A DNA stretch of 64,000 nt, taken from Nocardioides lianchengensis. GTDB taxonomy: Bacteria > Actinomycetota > Actinomycetes > Propionibacteriales > Nocardioidaceae. A program made the translations under genes and the position numbers. How positions within the stretch are numbered: the first letter of the stretch is position 1; each line of letters begins with the position of its first letter. The notes under the pieces were generated by a model that searched no databases, had not been told where the DNA came from, and saw only the letters and a program-made list of their open reading frames with translations. The DNA lies in the NCBI RefSeq assembly GCF_900101465.1, contig NZ_FMZM01000011.1:124001-188000 (forward strand), given 5' to 3'. Positions 8,082-18,061 of this stretch are shown here, one piece after another.

Positions 8082-8912
8082 GTGCCGGAGGGGGACAGCG
8101 TCCACAAGCTCGCGCGGCGCCTCGACCGCGACCTGCTCGGGCGCGAGGTGGCCCGCAGCGACCTGCGCGTCCCCGCGCTGGCCACCCGCGACCTGGCCGG
8201 ACGCACCGTGCTCGCGCACGTCACCCACGGCAAGCACCTGCTGACCCGGTTCTCCGGCGACGTCACGCTCCACAGCCACCTGCTGATGGACGGCGAGTGG
8301 TCGGTCACCCGGCCGGGCAAGCGACTGCCGGCGCGACTCCTCCCCCACGTCCGGGTCGTGCTGGAGCTGGCGACCGGGAGCACCGCCTGGGGCATCCGGC
8401 TGCACCAGCTCGACCTGGTCTCGACCGGCGACGAGCACCGCCTGGTCGGGCACCTCGGCCCCGACCCGCTGCGCGAGGACTGGGACCCCGCCGAGGCGGT
8501 ACGACGGCTCCGCGCGGACCCCGGCGTACCCCTGGTGTCGGCGCTGCTCGACCAGACCCGGATGGCCGGGCTGGGCAACCTGTGGGCCAACGAGCTGGCC
8601 TTCCTGACGGGGGTGTCGCCCTGGACACCGGTGGGCGACGTCGACGTCGAGCGGTTGGTCGAGCGGGCCGCCCGGGCCTTGCGCCACTCCGCGCTGGTGC
8701 CCGGCGCCTACCAGGTCACGACCGGCAGCAGCCGCCGCGGCGAGGACCACTGGGTGTCCGGGCGGCAGCGCCGGCCGTGCCTGCGCTGCGGCACGACCGT
8801 GCTGATGGTCGACGACCTGCCCCAGGACCCCGCGAACCGTCGTACCTGGTGGTGCCCGCACTGCCAGCCGGGACCGGGCCCGGAGACCCGGAGGCCGACC
8901 GTCGGCCGATGA
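8082..8912 (+). CDS. Fpg/Nei-family DNA glycosylase (endonuclease VIII-like)
   Basis: Base-excision repair enzyme, 276 aa, with DNA glycosylase and AP-lyase activity on oxidised bases. The mature N-terminus reads PEGDSVHKLARRL: Pro2 is the Schiff-base nucleophile and Glu3 the acid of the family. A helix-two-turn-helix region lies near 140-190 (LLDQTRMAGLGNLWANE). The C-terminal zinc finger is complete: CLRC, then CPHC. EGDS after the Pro favours the Nei branch rather than Fpg. The GTG at 8082 follows CAGACT by 6 bases, a leaderless-type spacing. It is the mature-end residue pattern that fixes this start. Confidence 0.93.
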   Translation: MPEGDSVHKLARRLDRDLLGREVARSDLRVPALATRDLAGRTVLAHVTHGKHLLTRFSGDVTLHSHLLMDGEWSVTRPGKRLPARLLPHVRVVLELATGSTAWGIRLHQLDLVSTGDEHRLVGHLGPDPLREDWDPAEAVRRLRADPGVPLVSALLDQTRMAGLGNLWANELAFLTGVSPWTPVGDVDVERLVERAARALRHSALVPGAYQVTTGSSRRGEDHWVSGRQRRPCLRCGTTVLMVDDLPQDPANRRTWWCPHCQPGPGPETRRPTVGR

Positions 8913-8941
8913 CGCTCAGCGGATGACGCTCAGCCGATGAC
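8908..8941. repeat. Short tandem repeat across two convergent stop codons
   Basis: A 14-base unit (GATGACGCTCAGC plus one variable base) occurs at 8908 and 8922, with a partial third copy at 8936. Each copy contains TGA on one strand and TCA (TGA on the other), and the two convergent genes end in different copies. Confidence 0.7.
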
Positions 8942-9349
8942 CACGGCGGTGCCGGGCTCGGCGGCGCCGAGGTGCTCGACCGCGGCAACGGCGACCCGGA
9001 CGTCGTCGTCGCCCACCAGCCCGACCATCCGCGGCTCGGCGACCAGCCGGGCGGCCACGTCGGGGCCCCGGGCCGGGTCGACGCCGGTGATGACGACCAG
9101 GTCGGCGCCGCCGAGATCGCGGGCCCGGGCGGCCAGCAGGTCGAGGTCCTGGTCGTCGGTCGGGTCGGCCTTCAGCGACCAGGCGGAGACCCGGCTGGAG
9201 CGGGCCAGCTCGGCCGTCGACTCGGCCGCAGCCCCGTCGGTGTCGACCACCAGCAGCCCCGCCCCGGCCCGCGCCAGGCGCAGGCAGACCTCGTGGCCGG
9301 GTCCGGTCCCGCCCCCGACGACGACGCAGAGCCTCCACCGCAGGTGCAC
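8930..9349 (-). CDS. Short Rossmann-fold (SDR-like) protein
   Basis: A 139-aa protein with a nucleotide-binding start (CVVVGGGTGPGHEVCLRLARAG), then a beta strand with an acid (LLVVDTDG), as in NAD(P)-binding SDR proteins. It stops before the catalytic Tyr-x-x-x-Lys region and has no such motif, so it is about half the usual SDR length and unlikely to be a standard dehydrogenase. The start is supported: TAGCCT (9356-9361, minus) lies 6 bases before the GTG. It could be a binding-only SDR relative or a degraded gene. Function unknown. Confidence 0.6.
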   Translation of the reverse strand: MHLRWRLCVVVGGGTGPGHEVCLRLARAGAGLLVVDTDGAAAESTAELARSSRVSAWSLKADPTDDQDLDLLAARARDLGGADLVVITGVDPARGPDVAARLVAEPRMVGLVGDDDVRVAVAAVEHLGAAEPGTAVVIG

Positions 9350-9404
9350 CGGGGCAGGCTACGGGGTTCATCCGTCGTTCACGGGTCGTCCCTACGGTCA
9401 CGCG

Positions 9405-10220
9405 ATGGACACCCTCACCAGCGACCGCGTCGTCACCGCCGACGGCCGGACCCTCCTGGTCGACCCCGCCGACCCGCGCGCGGCCGACCTGGTCGCCTCC
9501 GGCGGCGACCTCAACCCGCTCTCCCTGCGCATGTGGCGCCGCGCCCTGGCCGCCGTCGACTGGGACGTCGTCGTCGACGTCGGGGTCAACTACGGCGAGA
9601 TGCTGGTCCGTCCCGCCCTGCCCGCCGGCGCCCGGCTGGTCGGCTTCGAGCCCAACCCCGTGGTCCGCGAGCTCGCCCGCCGCACCCTGGCGCTCAACGG
9701 GCTCGACGTCGACCTGCGGCCCCAGGCGGTGGGCGGCCGCAGCGGCTCGGCCCGCTTCGCGGTCGACCGGACCTGGTCGGGCACGTCGTCGCTCGACACC
9801 GGCACGTACGACGAGCCCGGCCGCTGGTCGTTCCTCGACGTCGAGGTCACCACCCTCGACGAGATCCTGGGCGAGCAGCCCGGCCCGTTCTGCGTGAAGG
9901 TCGACGTCGAGGGCTTCGAGCACGAGGTCGTCGCCGGGGCCCGCCGGTCCCTCGCGGCCCCCGTCCCGTGGGTGCTGATGCTGGAGGTCAAGCACCTGCC
10001 GGTGGTCGTCCTCGAGGGCCTGGCCGCCGAGCACGCGGTGCTGCTGCTCGCACCCGGGGCGACCCCCGCGGGCGACCGCTTCGTCCGCGCCCACCCCGAC
10101 CATCTGGAGGACCTGCTGCCCTCGGGCAAGGTCTACGGCCAGGACTGCCTCCTGGCCGGACCGCTCGCGGTCGGGCCGCTGCTCAGCGGTCCCCTCCTGG
10201 GTGGCCCCCGGCGCGGCTGA
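9405..10220 (+). CDS. FkbM-family SAM-dependent methyltransferase
   Basis: Predicted methyltransferase, 271 aa. The SAM-binding part includes VVVDVGVNYGEML and VGFEPNPVVRELARR. The FkbM signature follows (TTLDEILGEQPGPFCVKVDVEGFEHEVVAGARR). Members methylate hydroxyl groups of polyketides, sugars or glycolipids; no biosynthetic cluster is nearby, so the substrate is open. A promoter-like TACGGT (9393-9398) stands 6 bases before the ATG, indicating a leaderless message and fixing the start. Its last 38 bases overlap the end of the convergent WYL regulator gene. Confidence 0.85.
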   Translation: MDTLTSDRVVTADGRTLLVDPADPRAADLVASGGDLNPLSLRMWRRALAAVDWDVVVDVGVNYGEMLVRPALPAGARLVGFEPNPVVRELARRTLALNGLDVDLRPQAVGGRSGSARFAVDRTWSGTSSLDTGTYDEPGRWSFLDVEVTTLDEILGEQPGPFCVKVDVEGFEHEVVAGARRSLAAPVPWVLMLEVKHLPVVVLEGLAAEHAVLLLAPGATPAGDRFVRAHPDHLEDLLPSGKVYGQDCLLAGPLAVGPLLSGPLLGGPRRG

Positions 10221-11148
10221 AGGTCCCCGCGGCCCGCCGTACCTGGTCGGCGAGCTCGGGCGGGCCGTCGATCCTGAAGTCGGCCCCGACCTGGGTCAGC
10301 ACCATCAGCGGCCACTGCAGGTCGTCGACGTTCATCGCCAGCCGGCAGCCGGCACCGTCGGCGACGACGCTGCCCCAGTGCCCGACGGCCTGCTGCACGC
10401 GCTCGACCGGCGCCTCCACCCGCACACGTACGGCGTACCGCTGCGGCATCCGGCGGATCCCCGACTGGACGAAGGTGAGCGCGTCCTCGGCGGGGAGGTC
10501 GCGCGGGCGGAACCGGCCGCCGAACAGCCGGGCGTCGGCGATCCGATCGACCCGGAAGCTGCGCCAGTCCTGGCGGTCGCGGTCGTAGGCGACGAGGTAC
10601 CAGCGGCGTCCCAGCGAGACCAGCCGGTGCGGCTCCACCCAGCGCTCGGTCGGCTCGGCCTCGCGGGCGGTGTAGGTGAACCGCAGCGGCTCGTCGTCGC
10701 GGCAGCCCTGGGCGAGCAGGGTCAGCACCGCCGCGTCGACCACCGGACCGCCGCCCCACGTGAAGTTCTCCGTCTGGGTGCGCAGGGCGTCGAGCTGGCG
10801 GCGCAGCCGCGGCGGCATCAGGGCGGTCACCTTGGTCAGCGCCTGCACGGAGGTCTCCTCCATGCCGCTGACCGCGCCGGCCGCGGCCGTGCGCAGGCCG
10901 ACGGCGATCGCCACCGCCTCCTCGTCCTCCAGCAGCAGCGGCGGCAGCTGGCCGCCCGCACGCAGCTGGTAGCCGCCGGACACGCCCCGCATCGCGTCGA
11001 CGGCGTACCCGAGCTCGCGGAGGCGGTCGATGTCGCGTCGCAGCGTGCGCGGACTGACGTCGAGCCGTTCGGAGAGCTCGGCGCCCGGCCAGTACCGGTG
11101 GGTCTGCAGCAGCGACAGCAGGCGGAGCATCCGGGCGCTGGTGGTCAT
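10183..11148 (-). CDS. HTH/WYL-domain transcriptional regulator (YafY type)
   Basis: Regulator of 321 aa: a DeoR-like winged helix at residues about 1-60 (MLRLLSLLQTHRYWPGAELSERLDVSPRTLRRDIDRL is split across the HTH), then a WYL domain near 140-210 (GRRWYLVAYDRDRQDWRSFRVDRI) and a C-terminal WCX part. WYL domains sense ligands, often nucleic-acid related. The ATG at 11148 is backed by TAGTCT (11156-11161, minus) 7 bases upstream. It is divergent from a two-gene ABC exporter, and a perfect 25-base palindrome lies between both promoters, so it most likely controls that exporter and itself. Confidence 0.88.
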   Translation of the reverse strand: MTTSARMLRLLSLLQTHRYWPGAELSERLDVSPRTLRRDIDRLRELGYAVDAMRGVSGGYQLRAGGQLPPLLLEDEEAVAIAVGLRTAAAGAVSGMEETSVQALTKVTALMPPRLRRQLDALRTQTENFTWGGGPVVDAAVLTLLAQGCRDDEPLRFTYTAREAEPTERWVEPHRLVSLGRRWYLVAYDRDRQDWRSFRVDRIADARLFGGRFRPRDLPAEDALTFVQSGIRRMPQRYAVRVRVEAPVERVQQAVGHWGSVVADGAGCRLAMNVDDLQWPLMVLTQVGADFRIDGPPELADQVRRAAGTFSRAGGHPGGDR

Positions 11149-11155
11149 GACGTCG

Positions 11156-11204
11156 AGACTAGATCGGATTGCGGCCAGGAACTGGCCGCAATGCTCCCTA
11201 GCGT
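11156..11204. promoter_or_regulatory. Divergent promoter pair with a perfect palindromic operator
   Basis: ATTGCGGCCAG (11168-11178) and CTGGCCGCAAT (11182-11192) are perfect inverted arms around GAA. On one side is TAGTCT (minus, 11156-11161), 7 bases from the WYL gene ATG. On the other is TAGCGT (11199-11204), 7 bases from the ABC gene ATG. The palindrome covers the expected -35 region of both promoters. Confidence 0.8.
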
Positions 11205-11211
11205 CGTTGCC

Positions 11212-12195
11212 ATGATGATCCGAACCCGCGGACTGACCCGCCACTTCACCCGTCACCAGCAGACGGTCGAAGCCGTGCGCGGCCTCGACCTCGACGTCCG
11301 GGAGGGCGAGCTCGTCGCCTTCCTCGGTCCCAACGGCGCCGGCAAGTCGACGACGCTGCGCATGCTCACGACCCTGGTCGCCCCGACCTCCGGCACCGCC
11401 GAGGTGGCCGGGTACGACGTCGTCCGCGACCAGCGCGACGTCCGCCGCAGCATCGGCTACGTCGGCCAGGGCAACGGCGCCGGCCACCAGCAGCGCGGCC
11501 GCGACGAGCTGGTCAGCCAGGCCCGCGCGTTCGGTCTCTCGCGGGCGGCGGCCGGGGCCCGCGCCGACGAGCTGCTCGAGGCCTTCGACCTCACCGAGCA
11601 CGCCGGCCGGCCGGTCTCCACGCTGTCCGGCGGCCAGCGCCGCCGCCTCGACGTCGCGATCGGCCTGGTGCAGTCGCCGCGGGTGCTCTTCCTCGACGAG
11701 CCGTCGACCGGTCTCGACCCGCAGAACCGGGTCAACCTGCAGGAGCAGGTGCGCCGGCTGCACCGCGAGCAGGGCACGACGATCGTGCTGACCACGCACT
11801 ACCTGGAGGAGGCCGACGCGATCGCCGACCGGGTGGTCGTGATCGACCACGGCGTGGTCATCGCCGACGACACCGCGGTCGCGCTGCGCTCCGGGCTCGG
11901 CGACCTGGTCACGCTGGGCCTGGCGTCCGAGGCCGACGCGGTCACGGCCGCCGAGCGGGGGGCCCGCCTGGTCCCCGGCGCGAGCGTCGAGCGGGCGGGC
12001 GCCGTCGTACGACTCCGCGCGCCGCGGGCCTCCGAGGCCGCCGCCGGCCTGGTCACCGACCTCGCGGCGACCGGCGTCGCCATCGCCCGGCTGGAGGTCA
12101 CCAGCGCCACCCTCGACGACGTCTTCCTCGAGCTCACCGGGCGCAGCCTGCGCGAGTCCGACACCGCCCCCACCCTCGAAGGAGCCCCCGCATGA
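11212..12195 (+). CDS. ABC transporter ATP-binding protein (DrrA-like exporter)
   Basis: ATPase of an ABC-2 exporter, 327 aa. Walker A is GPNGAGKST, the signature is LSGGQRRRLD, Walker B is LFLDEPSTGLDP and the switch His is in TTHYLEEAD. The C-terminal extension of about 90 residues is typical of DrrA-type drug or lipid exporters. I chose the first of two adjacent ATGs because TAGCGT lies 7 bases before it. The permease gene overlaps its stop by ATGA. The WYL regulator and palindrome upstream probably control it. The exported substrate is unknown. Confidence 0.93.
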   Translation: MMIRTRGLTRHFTRHQQTVEAVRGLDLDVREGELVAFLGPNGAGKSTTLRMLTTLVAPTSGTAEVAGYDVVRDQRDVRRSIGYVGQGNGAGHQQRGRDELVSQARAFGLSRAAAGARADELLEAFDLTEHAGRPVSTLSGGQRRRLDVAIGLVQSPRVLFLDEPSTGLDPQNRVNLQEQVRRLHREQGTTIVLTTHYLEEADAIADRVVVIDHGVVIADDTAVALRSGLGDLVTLGLASEADAVTAAERGARLVPGASVERAGAVVRLRAPRASEAAAGLVTDLAATGVAIARLEVTSATLDDVFLELTGRSLRESDTAPTLEGAPA

Positions 12196-12962
12196 GCACC
12201 CTCACGCCCACCCTGACGCCCACCCTGGTCACCGACACCTGGAACGTGATGACCCGTGAGCTGAAGCCGGTCTTCCGCGAGCCCGCCTCGGTGCTGTTCG
12301 CGATGGTCCAGCCGCTGGTCTTCCTGGCCCTGTTCGCGCCGCTACTGCCCGACACCGGCGACGGCTCGGCGCTGCAGTGGTTCGTGCCCGGGATCGTCGC
12401 GATGACCACGCTGATGGGGGCGTCGTTCACCGGCGCCAACCTGCTCCAGGAGATGGTCACCGGCTCCCACGAGCGGCTGCTGGTCTCCCCGCTGTCGCGG
12501 ACCTCGCTGCTGGTCGGCCGGGCGCTGAAGGAGATCGTGCCGATGCTGATGCAGACCGCGATCATCATCGCCGTCTGCACGCCGTTCTCCTTCGACCTGC
12601 ACCTCGGCGGCGTGCTGCTGGCGATGGTGATCATGGCCGCGTTCAGCGTCGGCATCGGCGCCCTGTCTTTCGCGCTCGCCCTGGTGAGCAGGGGCCAGGA
12701 CTGGCTGTTCTGGACCGTGCAGCAGACGCTGGTCTTCCCCTTGCTGCTGCTCGCCGGCGTCCTGCTCCCCCTGGACGGGGCGCCGGGCTGGCTGCGGTTC
12801 CTGTCCGACCTCAACCCACTCACGTACGTCGTCGAGGCGGTCCGCCCGCTGTTCGCGGGGTCGTACCCCCTCGACACCATCGGCGCCGGCCTGCTCGCGT
12901 CGGCGCTGGTCGCGGCGCTCGGCCTGGCGGTCGGACTGCGGGCGATGCGCGCGTCCTCGTGA
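12192..12962 (+). CDS. ABC-2 type transporter permease (DrrB-like)
   Basis: Membrane partner of the ATPase before it, 256 aa with six predicted helices. The N-terminal NVMTRELKPVFREPASVLFAMVQPLVF and the central MVTGSHERLLVSPLSRTSLLVGRALKE are typical of ABC-2 drug exporters. The ATG overlaps the ATPase stop (12192-12195), so subunits are made together. Two copies probably pair with two ATPases to pump a lipophilic compound outward. A different unit begins 34 bases later. Confidence 0.92.
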   Translation: MSTLTPTLTPTLVTDTWNVMTRELKPVFREPASVLFAMVQPLVFLALFAPLLPDTGDGSALQWFVPGIVAMTTLMGASFTGANLLQEMVTGSHERLLVSPLSRTSLLVGRALKEIVPMLMQTAIIIAVCTPFSFDLHLGGVLLAMVIMAAFSVGIGALSFALALVSRGQDWLFWTVQQTLVFPLLLLAGVLLPLDGAPGWLRFLSDLNPLTYVVEAVRPLFAGSYPLDTIGAGLLASALVAALGLAVGLRAMRASS

Positions 12963-12996
12963 CCTCTCGGGGCTCACGACCGCCTACGCTGCGGCC

Positions 12997-13701
12997 GTGA
13001 GCCTCGAGAAGCTCGGCGCCGAGCACGTGCGGGCGACGGTCGTCGCCCTGGAGCGGCGGATCGACGCCCGGTTCCCCGAGCGCGGGCTGCACCAGGTCTC
13101 ACTCGAGCTGGTCGCGATGGTCGACCGGGTCGCCAGCGTCTCGGTCGTGAACCGGCGCCGCATCGACACCGCCCGGACCGTCTCCCGGACGCTGATGGCG
13201 CTGGTCGTCGTGGCCACCGTCGTCGTGCTCGTCATCGCCGCCCGCGACGTGTCCGGCGACGCCGGACCCGACAGCAGCGTCGACTGGGTGCCGCTGATCG
13301 AGTCCGCGATCAACGACCTGGTCTTCGCCGCGATCGCGGTGTTCTTCCTCTGGTCGTTCCCCGAGCGGGTGCAGCGCGGGCAGGTCCTGACCCTGCTCCA
13401 CCAGCTCCGCTCGCTGGCCCACATCGTCGACATGCACCAGCTCACCAAGGACCCCGAGCGACTCCGCCCCGACTTCGTCCGGACGCCGGTCAGCCCCGAG
13501 CCGCACCTCGACCGCGACCAGCTGGAGCACTACCTCAACTACTGCTCGGAGCTGCTCAGCCTGGTCGGCAAGGCCGCCGCCCTGTGCGCCGAGGAGTCGC
13601 GCGACAACGTCGTCCTCGACACGGTCAGCACCATCGAGTCGCTCACCACCGGCATGTCCCGCAAGATCTGGCAGAAGATCTCGGTGCTGCCCAAGGCCTG
13701 A
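12997..13701 (+). CDS. Two-helix membrane protein of unknown function
   Basis: A 234-aa protein I do not recognise. An N-terminal amphipathic helical region (1-60) leads to one membrane segment near 66-83 (LMALVVVATVVVLVIAA), a short loop, a second near 102-124 (LVFAAIAVFFLWSF), then a long cytoplasmic helical tail with many Leu/His/Arg residues. The loop between helices is short and acidic. The GTG start is strongly supported: TACGCT (12984-12989) stands 7 bases before it. It is followed by a hairpin and a convergent gene. Confidence 0.72.
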   Translation: MSLEKLGAEHVRATVVALERRIDARFPERGLHQVSLELVAMVDRVASVSVVNRRRIDTARTVSRTLMALVVVATVVVLVIAARDVSGDAGPDSSVDWVPLIESAINDLVFAAIAVFFLWSFPERVQRGQVLTLLHQLRSLAHIVDMHQLTKDPERLRPDFVRTPVSPEPHLDRDQLEHYLNYCSELLSLVGKAAALCAEESRDNVVLDTVSTIESLTTGMSRKIWQKISVLPKA

Positions 13702-13726
13702 CCCGCCCGGGGTGGGTCCGGCGGGT
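13701..13726. terminator. Possible bidirectional terminator hairpin
   Basis: ACCCGCC (13701-13707) and GGCGGGT (13720-13726) pair around 12 bases, directly between the ends of two convergent genes. There is no U-run, so this rests on position and pairing only. Confidence 0.4.
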
Positions 13727-13734
13727 GTGTCGGA

Positions 13735-14529
13735 CTACCCCGCCAGCCCGTCCAGGATCTCCAGGGTCCGCGCCCAGGCCTCGGACTCGGGGTCGATCAC
13801 GGTGAAGTGGTCACCGTCGACCTCCACCAGCTCGGCGCTCGCACCGGCCTCGGTCGCGGCGGCGACGTACGCCTCGGACTGGGAGATCGGCACGACCTGG
13901 TCGTCACGGCCGTGCACGCACCACAGGGGTACGGCGAGCGGCACCTGGCGGATCGGGTCCACGGACGCGTCGCCCGGGCCGGGCGGGTGCCCCAGGAACG
14001 CCTCGACCGCCCCGCCGCCGAGCCCCGCCTCGTGCGCGGCGTCCAGGTCGAGCACGCCGGCCTGCGACACGACGTGGGTGAGGCCGACGTCCTGACCGGC
14101 GGCCCAGGTGACCAGGTGGCCACCGGCGGAGTGGCCGATCCCGACGACCGGCCCCGGCAGCACCGGACGGGCCGCGACGGCGGCGCGGACGTCGGCGAGC
14201 GTGTCGGCGGCACCGGTCCCCCGCCGGTACTCGATCGCCCAGGCGGCCCATCCCGCGGCGACCAGGCTCGGGACCAGCGGCTCGGCGTACTCGAGGCCGT
14301 ACTCAGGCTTCCAGAACCCGCCGTGGACCACCACGGCCACCCCGCGGGGCTCGCCGGCGGGGAGGGTCAGCTCGGCGTACTGGCTCGCGTCGTCGCCGTA
14401 CGACGTCCGCTCGCTCAGCAGCGGGAGGCCGGTCGGGACGTCGCTCGACTCGCTCATGGCGCCATCCTGCCCGCAGGCCGCGAGCAGCGCGCCCAGGGCA
14501 GGCAGGGAGAGCAGCGTGCGTCGGCGCAT
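13735..14529 (-). CDS. Alpha/beta hydrolase, predicted lipoprotein
   Basis: Secreted or membrane-anchored esterase-like enzyme of 264 aa. The N-terminus MRRRTLLSLPALGALLAACGQ is a lipoprotein signal: basic residues, hydrophobic stretch and lipobox LLAAC. The alpha/beta hydrolase core shows the oxyanion segment VVVHGGFWKP, the nucleophile elbow GIGHSAGGH (Ser), an acid in the WCVHGRDDQVVP region and a late His (DGDHFTVID). The HGGFW motif matches the BD-FAE / carboxylesterase group. The acyl substrate is unknown. It runs convergent to the membrane protein gene. Confidence 0.85.
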   Translation of the reverse strand: MRRRTLLSLPALGALLAACGQDGAMSESSDVPTGLPLLSERTSYGDDASQYAELTLPAGEPRGVAVVVHGGFWKPEYGLEYAEPLVPSLVAAGWAAWAIEYRRGTGAADTLADVRAAVAARPVLPGPVVGIGHSAGGHLVTWAAGQDVGLTHVVSQAGVLDLDAAHEAGLGGGAVEAFLGHPPGPGDASVDPIRQVPLAVPLWCVHGRDDQVVPISQSEAYVAAATEAGASAELVEVDGDHFTVIDPESEAWARTLEILDGLAG

Positions 14530-14566
14530 GCCAGGGGTTCGGCGCCGCGCCCCCGGCGGATGGCGG

Positions 14567-14984
14567 TCAGTCGAAGCGACCCTGGCGGCCGCGCTTGGTC
14601 TCGCCGCGCCGCTTCTTGGCGTCCAGCCGCCGCTCCTTCGAGCCGCGGGTCGGCCGCGTGGGCCGGCGCGAGGGCGGCGGCGGGGCGGCGGCCTCGCGGA
14701 GCAGCTGCGCCAGCCGCTCGCGAGCGGCCCGGCGGTTGGCCAGCTGCGTGCGGTGCTCGCTGGCCGCGATGGTGACCACGCCGTCGACCAGCCGGCCGGC
14801 GAGGCGGGCCAGCAGCCGGGCCCGCAGGTGCTCGGGCACGGACGGCGAGCCGGCGACGTCGTACGAGAGCTCGACGCGACTGTCGGCGGTGTTCACGCCC
14901 TGCCCGCCGGGACCGGAGGAGCGCGAGAACCGCTCGGTCATCTCACCCGCGGGCACCGCCCACGAGCCGGTGACGACGAGGTCG

Positions 14985-14992
<8 letters not shown>
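14567..14992 (-). CDS. arfB: Peptidyl-tRNA hydrolase ArfB (ribosome rescue)
   Basis: Codon-independent release factor of 141 aa that frees stalled ribosomes by hydrolysing peptidyl-tRNA. The GGQ motif is present (SSGPGGQGVNTADSRVEL), followed by the small release-factor domain and the basic C-terminal tail (SKERRLDAKKRRGETKRGRQGRFD) that in the family enters the empty mRNA channel. The start is TTG at 14992, which overlaps the purL stop by 8 bases, so it is made in low amount from the purL message. The pairing with purL is a matter of operon position rather than pathway. Confidence 0.9.
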
Positions 14993-17225
<2,233 letters not shown>

Positions 17226-17274
17226 GGCCACAATCTACCGGCGGTCGGCCCCCCTCCCGCACATCGACCCCACG

Positions 17275-17392
17275 CCGGTGGTTGAGCAGGTTGCGCAGCA
17301 ACCGTGTCAAAACCCCCGTACCCGAGCTACGTCGTCGGGTGCGGGGGTTTCGACACGCTCAGGACTTCGTCCTTCACTGCTCAACCACCGGG
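17275..17392. repeat. Modular palindromic repeat, element A
   Basis: Outer arms CCGGTGGTTGAGCAG and CTGCTCAACCACCGG. Inner arms ACCCCCG / CGGGGGT next to TCGAAACC-type sequence. The left module holds the stem GGTTGC-GCA-GCAACC (17289-17303); the right holds AGGAC-TTC-GTCCT (17361-17373). Its right end supplies the stop codon of the TetR gene at 17381. Confidence 0.85.
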
Positions 17393-17938
17393 GGCGAGCA
17401 GCCCGTCGGCCACGACCTCGAGCATCGGGCGCACGGCAGCCACGTCGAGCTCACCCTGGTCGGCGACCGTCGCCACGCCCCCGACCAGCCGGGCCACCTG
17501 GAGCGCGCTCACGTCCTCGCGTACGGCGCCCTCGGCCCGGAGCCGGTCGAGCACCCGGTCGCCGGCCGAGCGCAGCACCTCGCACTTGGTGCGGATCGGG
17601 GAGCCGTCGTCGCCCATCGCGCAGGTGATCTTGGCCGGGCCGCCCTTGTGGACGCTGATCAGCCGGACGTAGTCCTCGAACCAGCCGAGCAGCACGTCGC
17701 GCGGGCCGCCCTCGCGGGCGAGCGCCTTCTCGGCCGTCTCGTTGACCCCGTCGACCCAGCTCTGCATGACGGCGTCGATCAGGTCATCGCGCGACGGGAA
17801 GTGCCGGTAGAGCGTGCCGGCGCCGACCCCGGCCTGCTTGGCGATCAGGTCCAGCGAGGCGTCGTACCCCTGGGCTCGGAAGACCGTCCGGGCGACCTCG
17901 ACGATGCGGTCGCGGTTGCGCTGGGCATCGGCGCGCAC
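17381..17938 (-). CDS. TetR-family repressor
   Basis: Repressor of 185 aa. The N-terminal HTH spans about 10-55 (RDRIVEVARTVFRAQGYDASLDLIAKQAGVGAGTLYRHF split over three helices); the rest is a helical ligand domain. The start is GTG at 17938, preceded by a strong GGAGGA. It faces a DHA2 drug exporter across 123 bases with a perfect 17-base palindrome, the standard repressor-pump arrangement. Oddity: the last codons are Gly-Gly-stop inside the intergenic repeat (APGG), so the repeat edges into the gene. Confidence 0.9.
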   Translation of the reverse strand: MRADAQRNRDRIVEVARTVFRAQGYDASLDLIAKQAGVGAGTLYRHFPSRDDLIDAVMQSWVDGVNETAEKALAREGGPRDVLLGWFEDYVRLISVHKGGPAKITCAMGDDGSPIRTKCEVLRSAGDRVLDRLRAEGAVREDVSALQVARLVGGVATVADQGELDVAAVRPMLEVVADGLLAPGG

Positions 17939-17958
17939 GGGTCCTCCAAAGAAATCGC

Positions 17959-17987
17959 TTGCTAAACGGAGACAGTCTCCGTATCGT
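17959..17987 (+). promoter_or_regulatory. Promoter of the DHA2 exporter with TetR operator in its spacer
   Basis: TTGCTA (17959-17964), 17 bases, TATCGT (17982-17987). A perfect palindrome, ACGGAGAC-A-GTCTCCGT at 17966-17982, fills the spacer exactly. A bound TetR protein would shut out RNA polymerase. The message would have a leader of about 68 bases. Confidence 0.75.
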
Positions 17988-18061
17988 TCCAGGAGGAAGC
18001 GGAGCCATCCTCCGGATCTAATGTACCTCGGCCCGTCGGGCCAGAACAGGACTTCCTCCTC

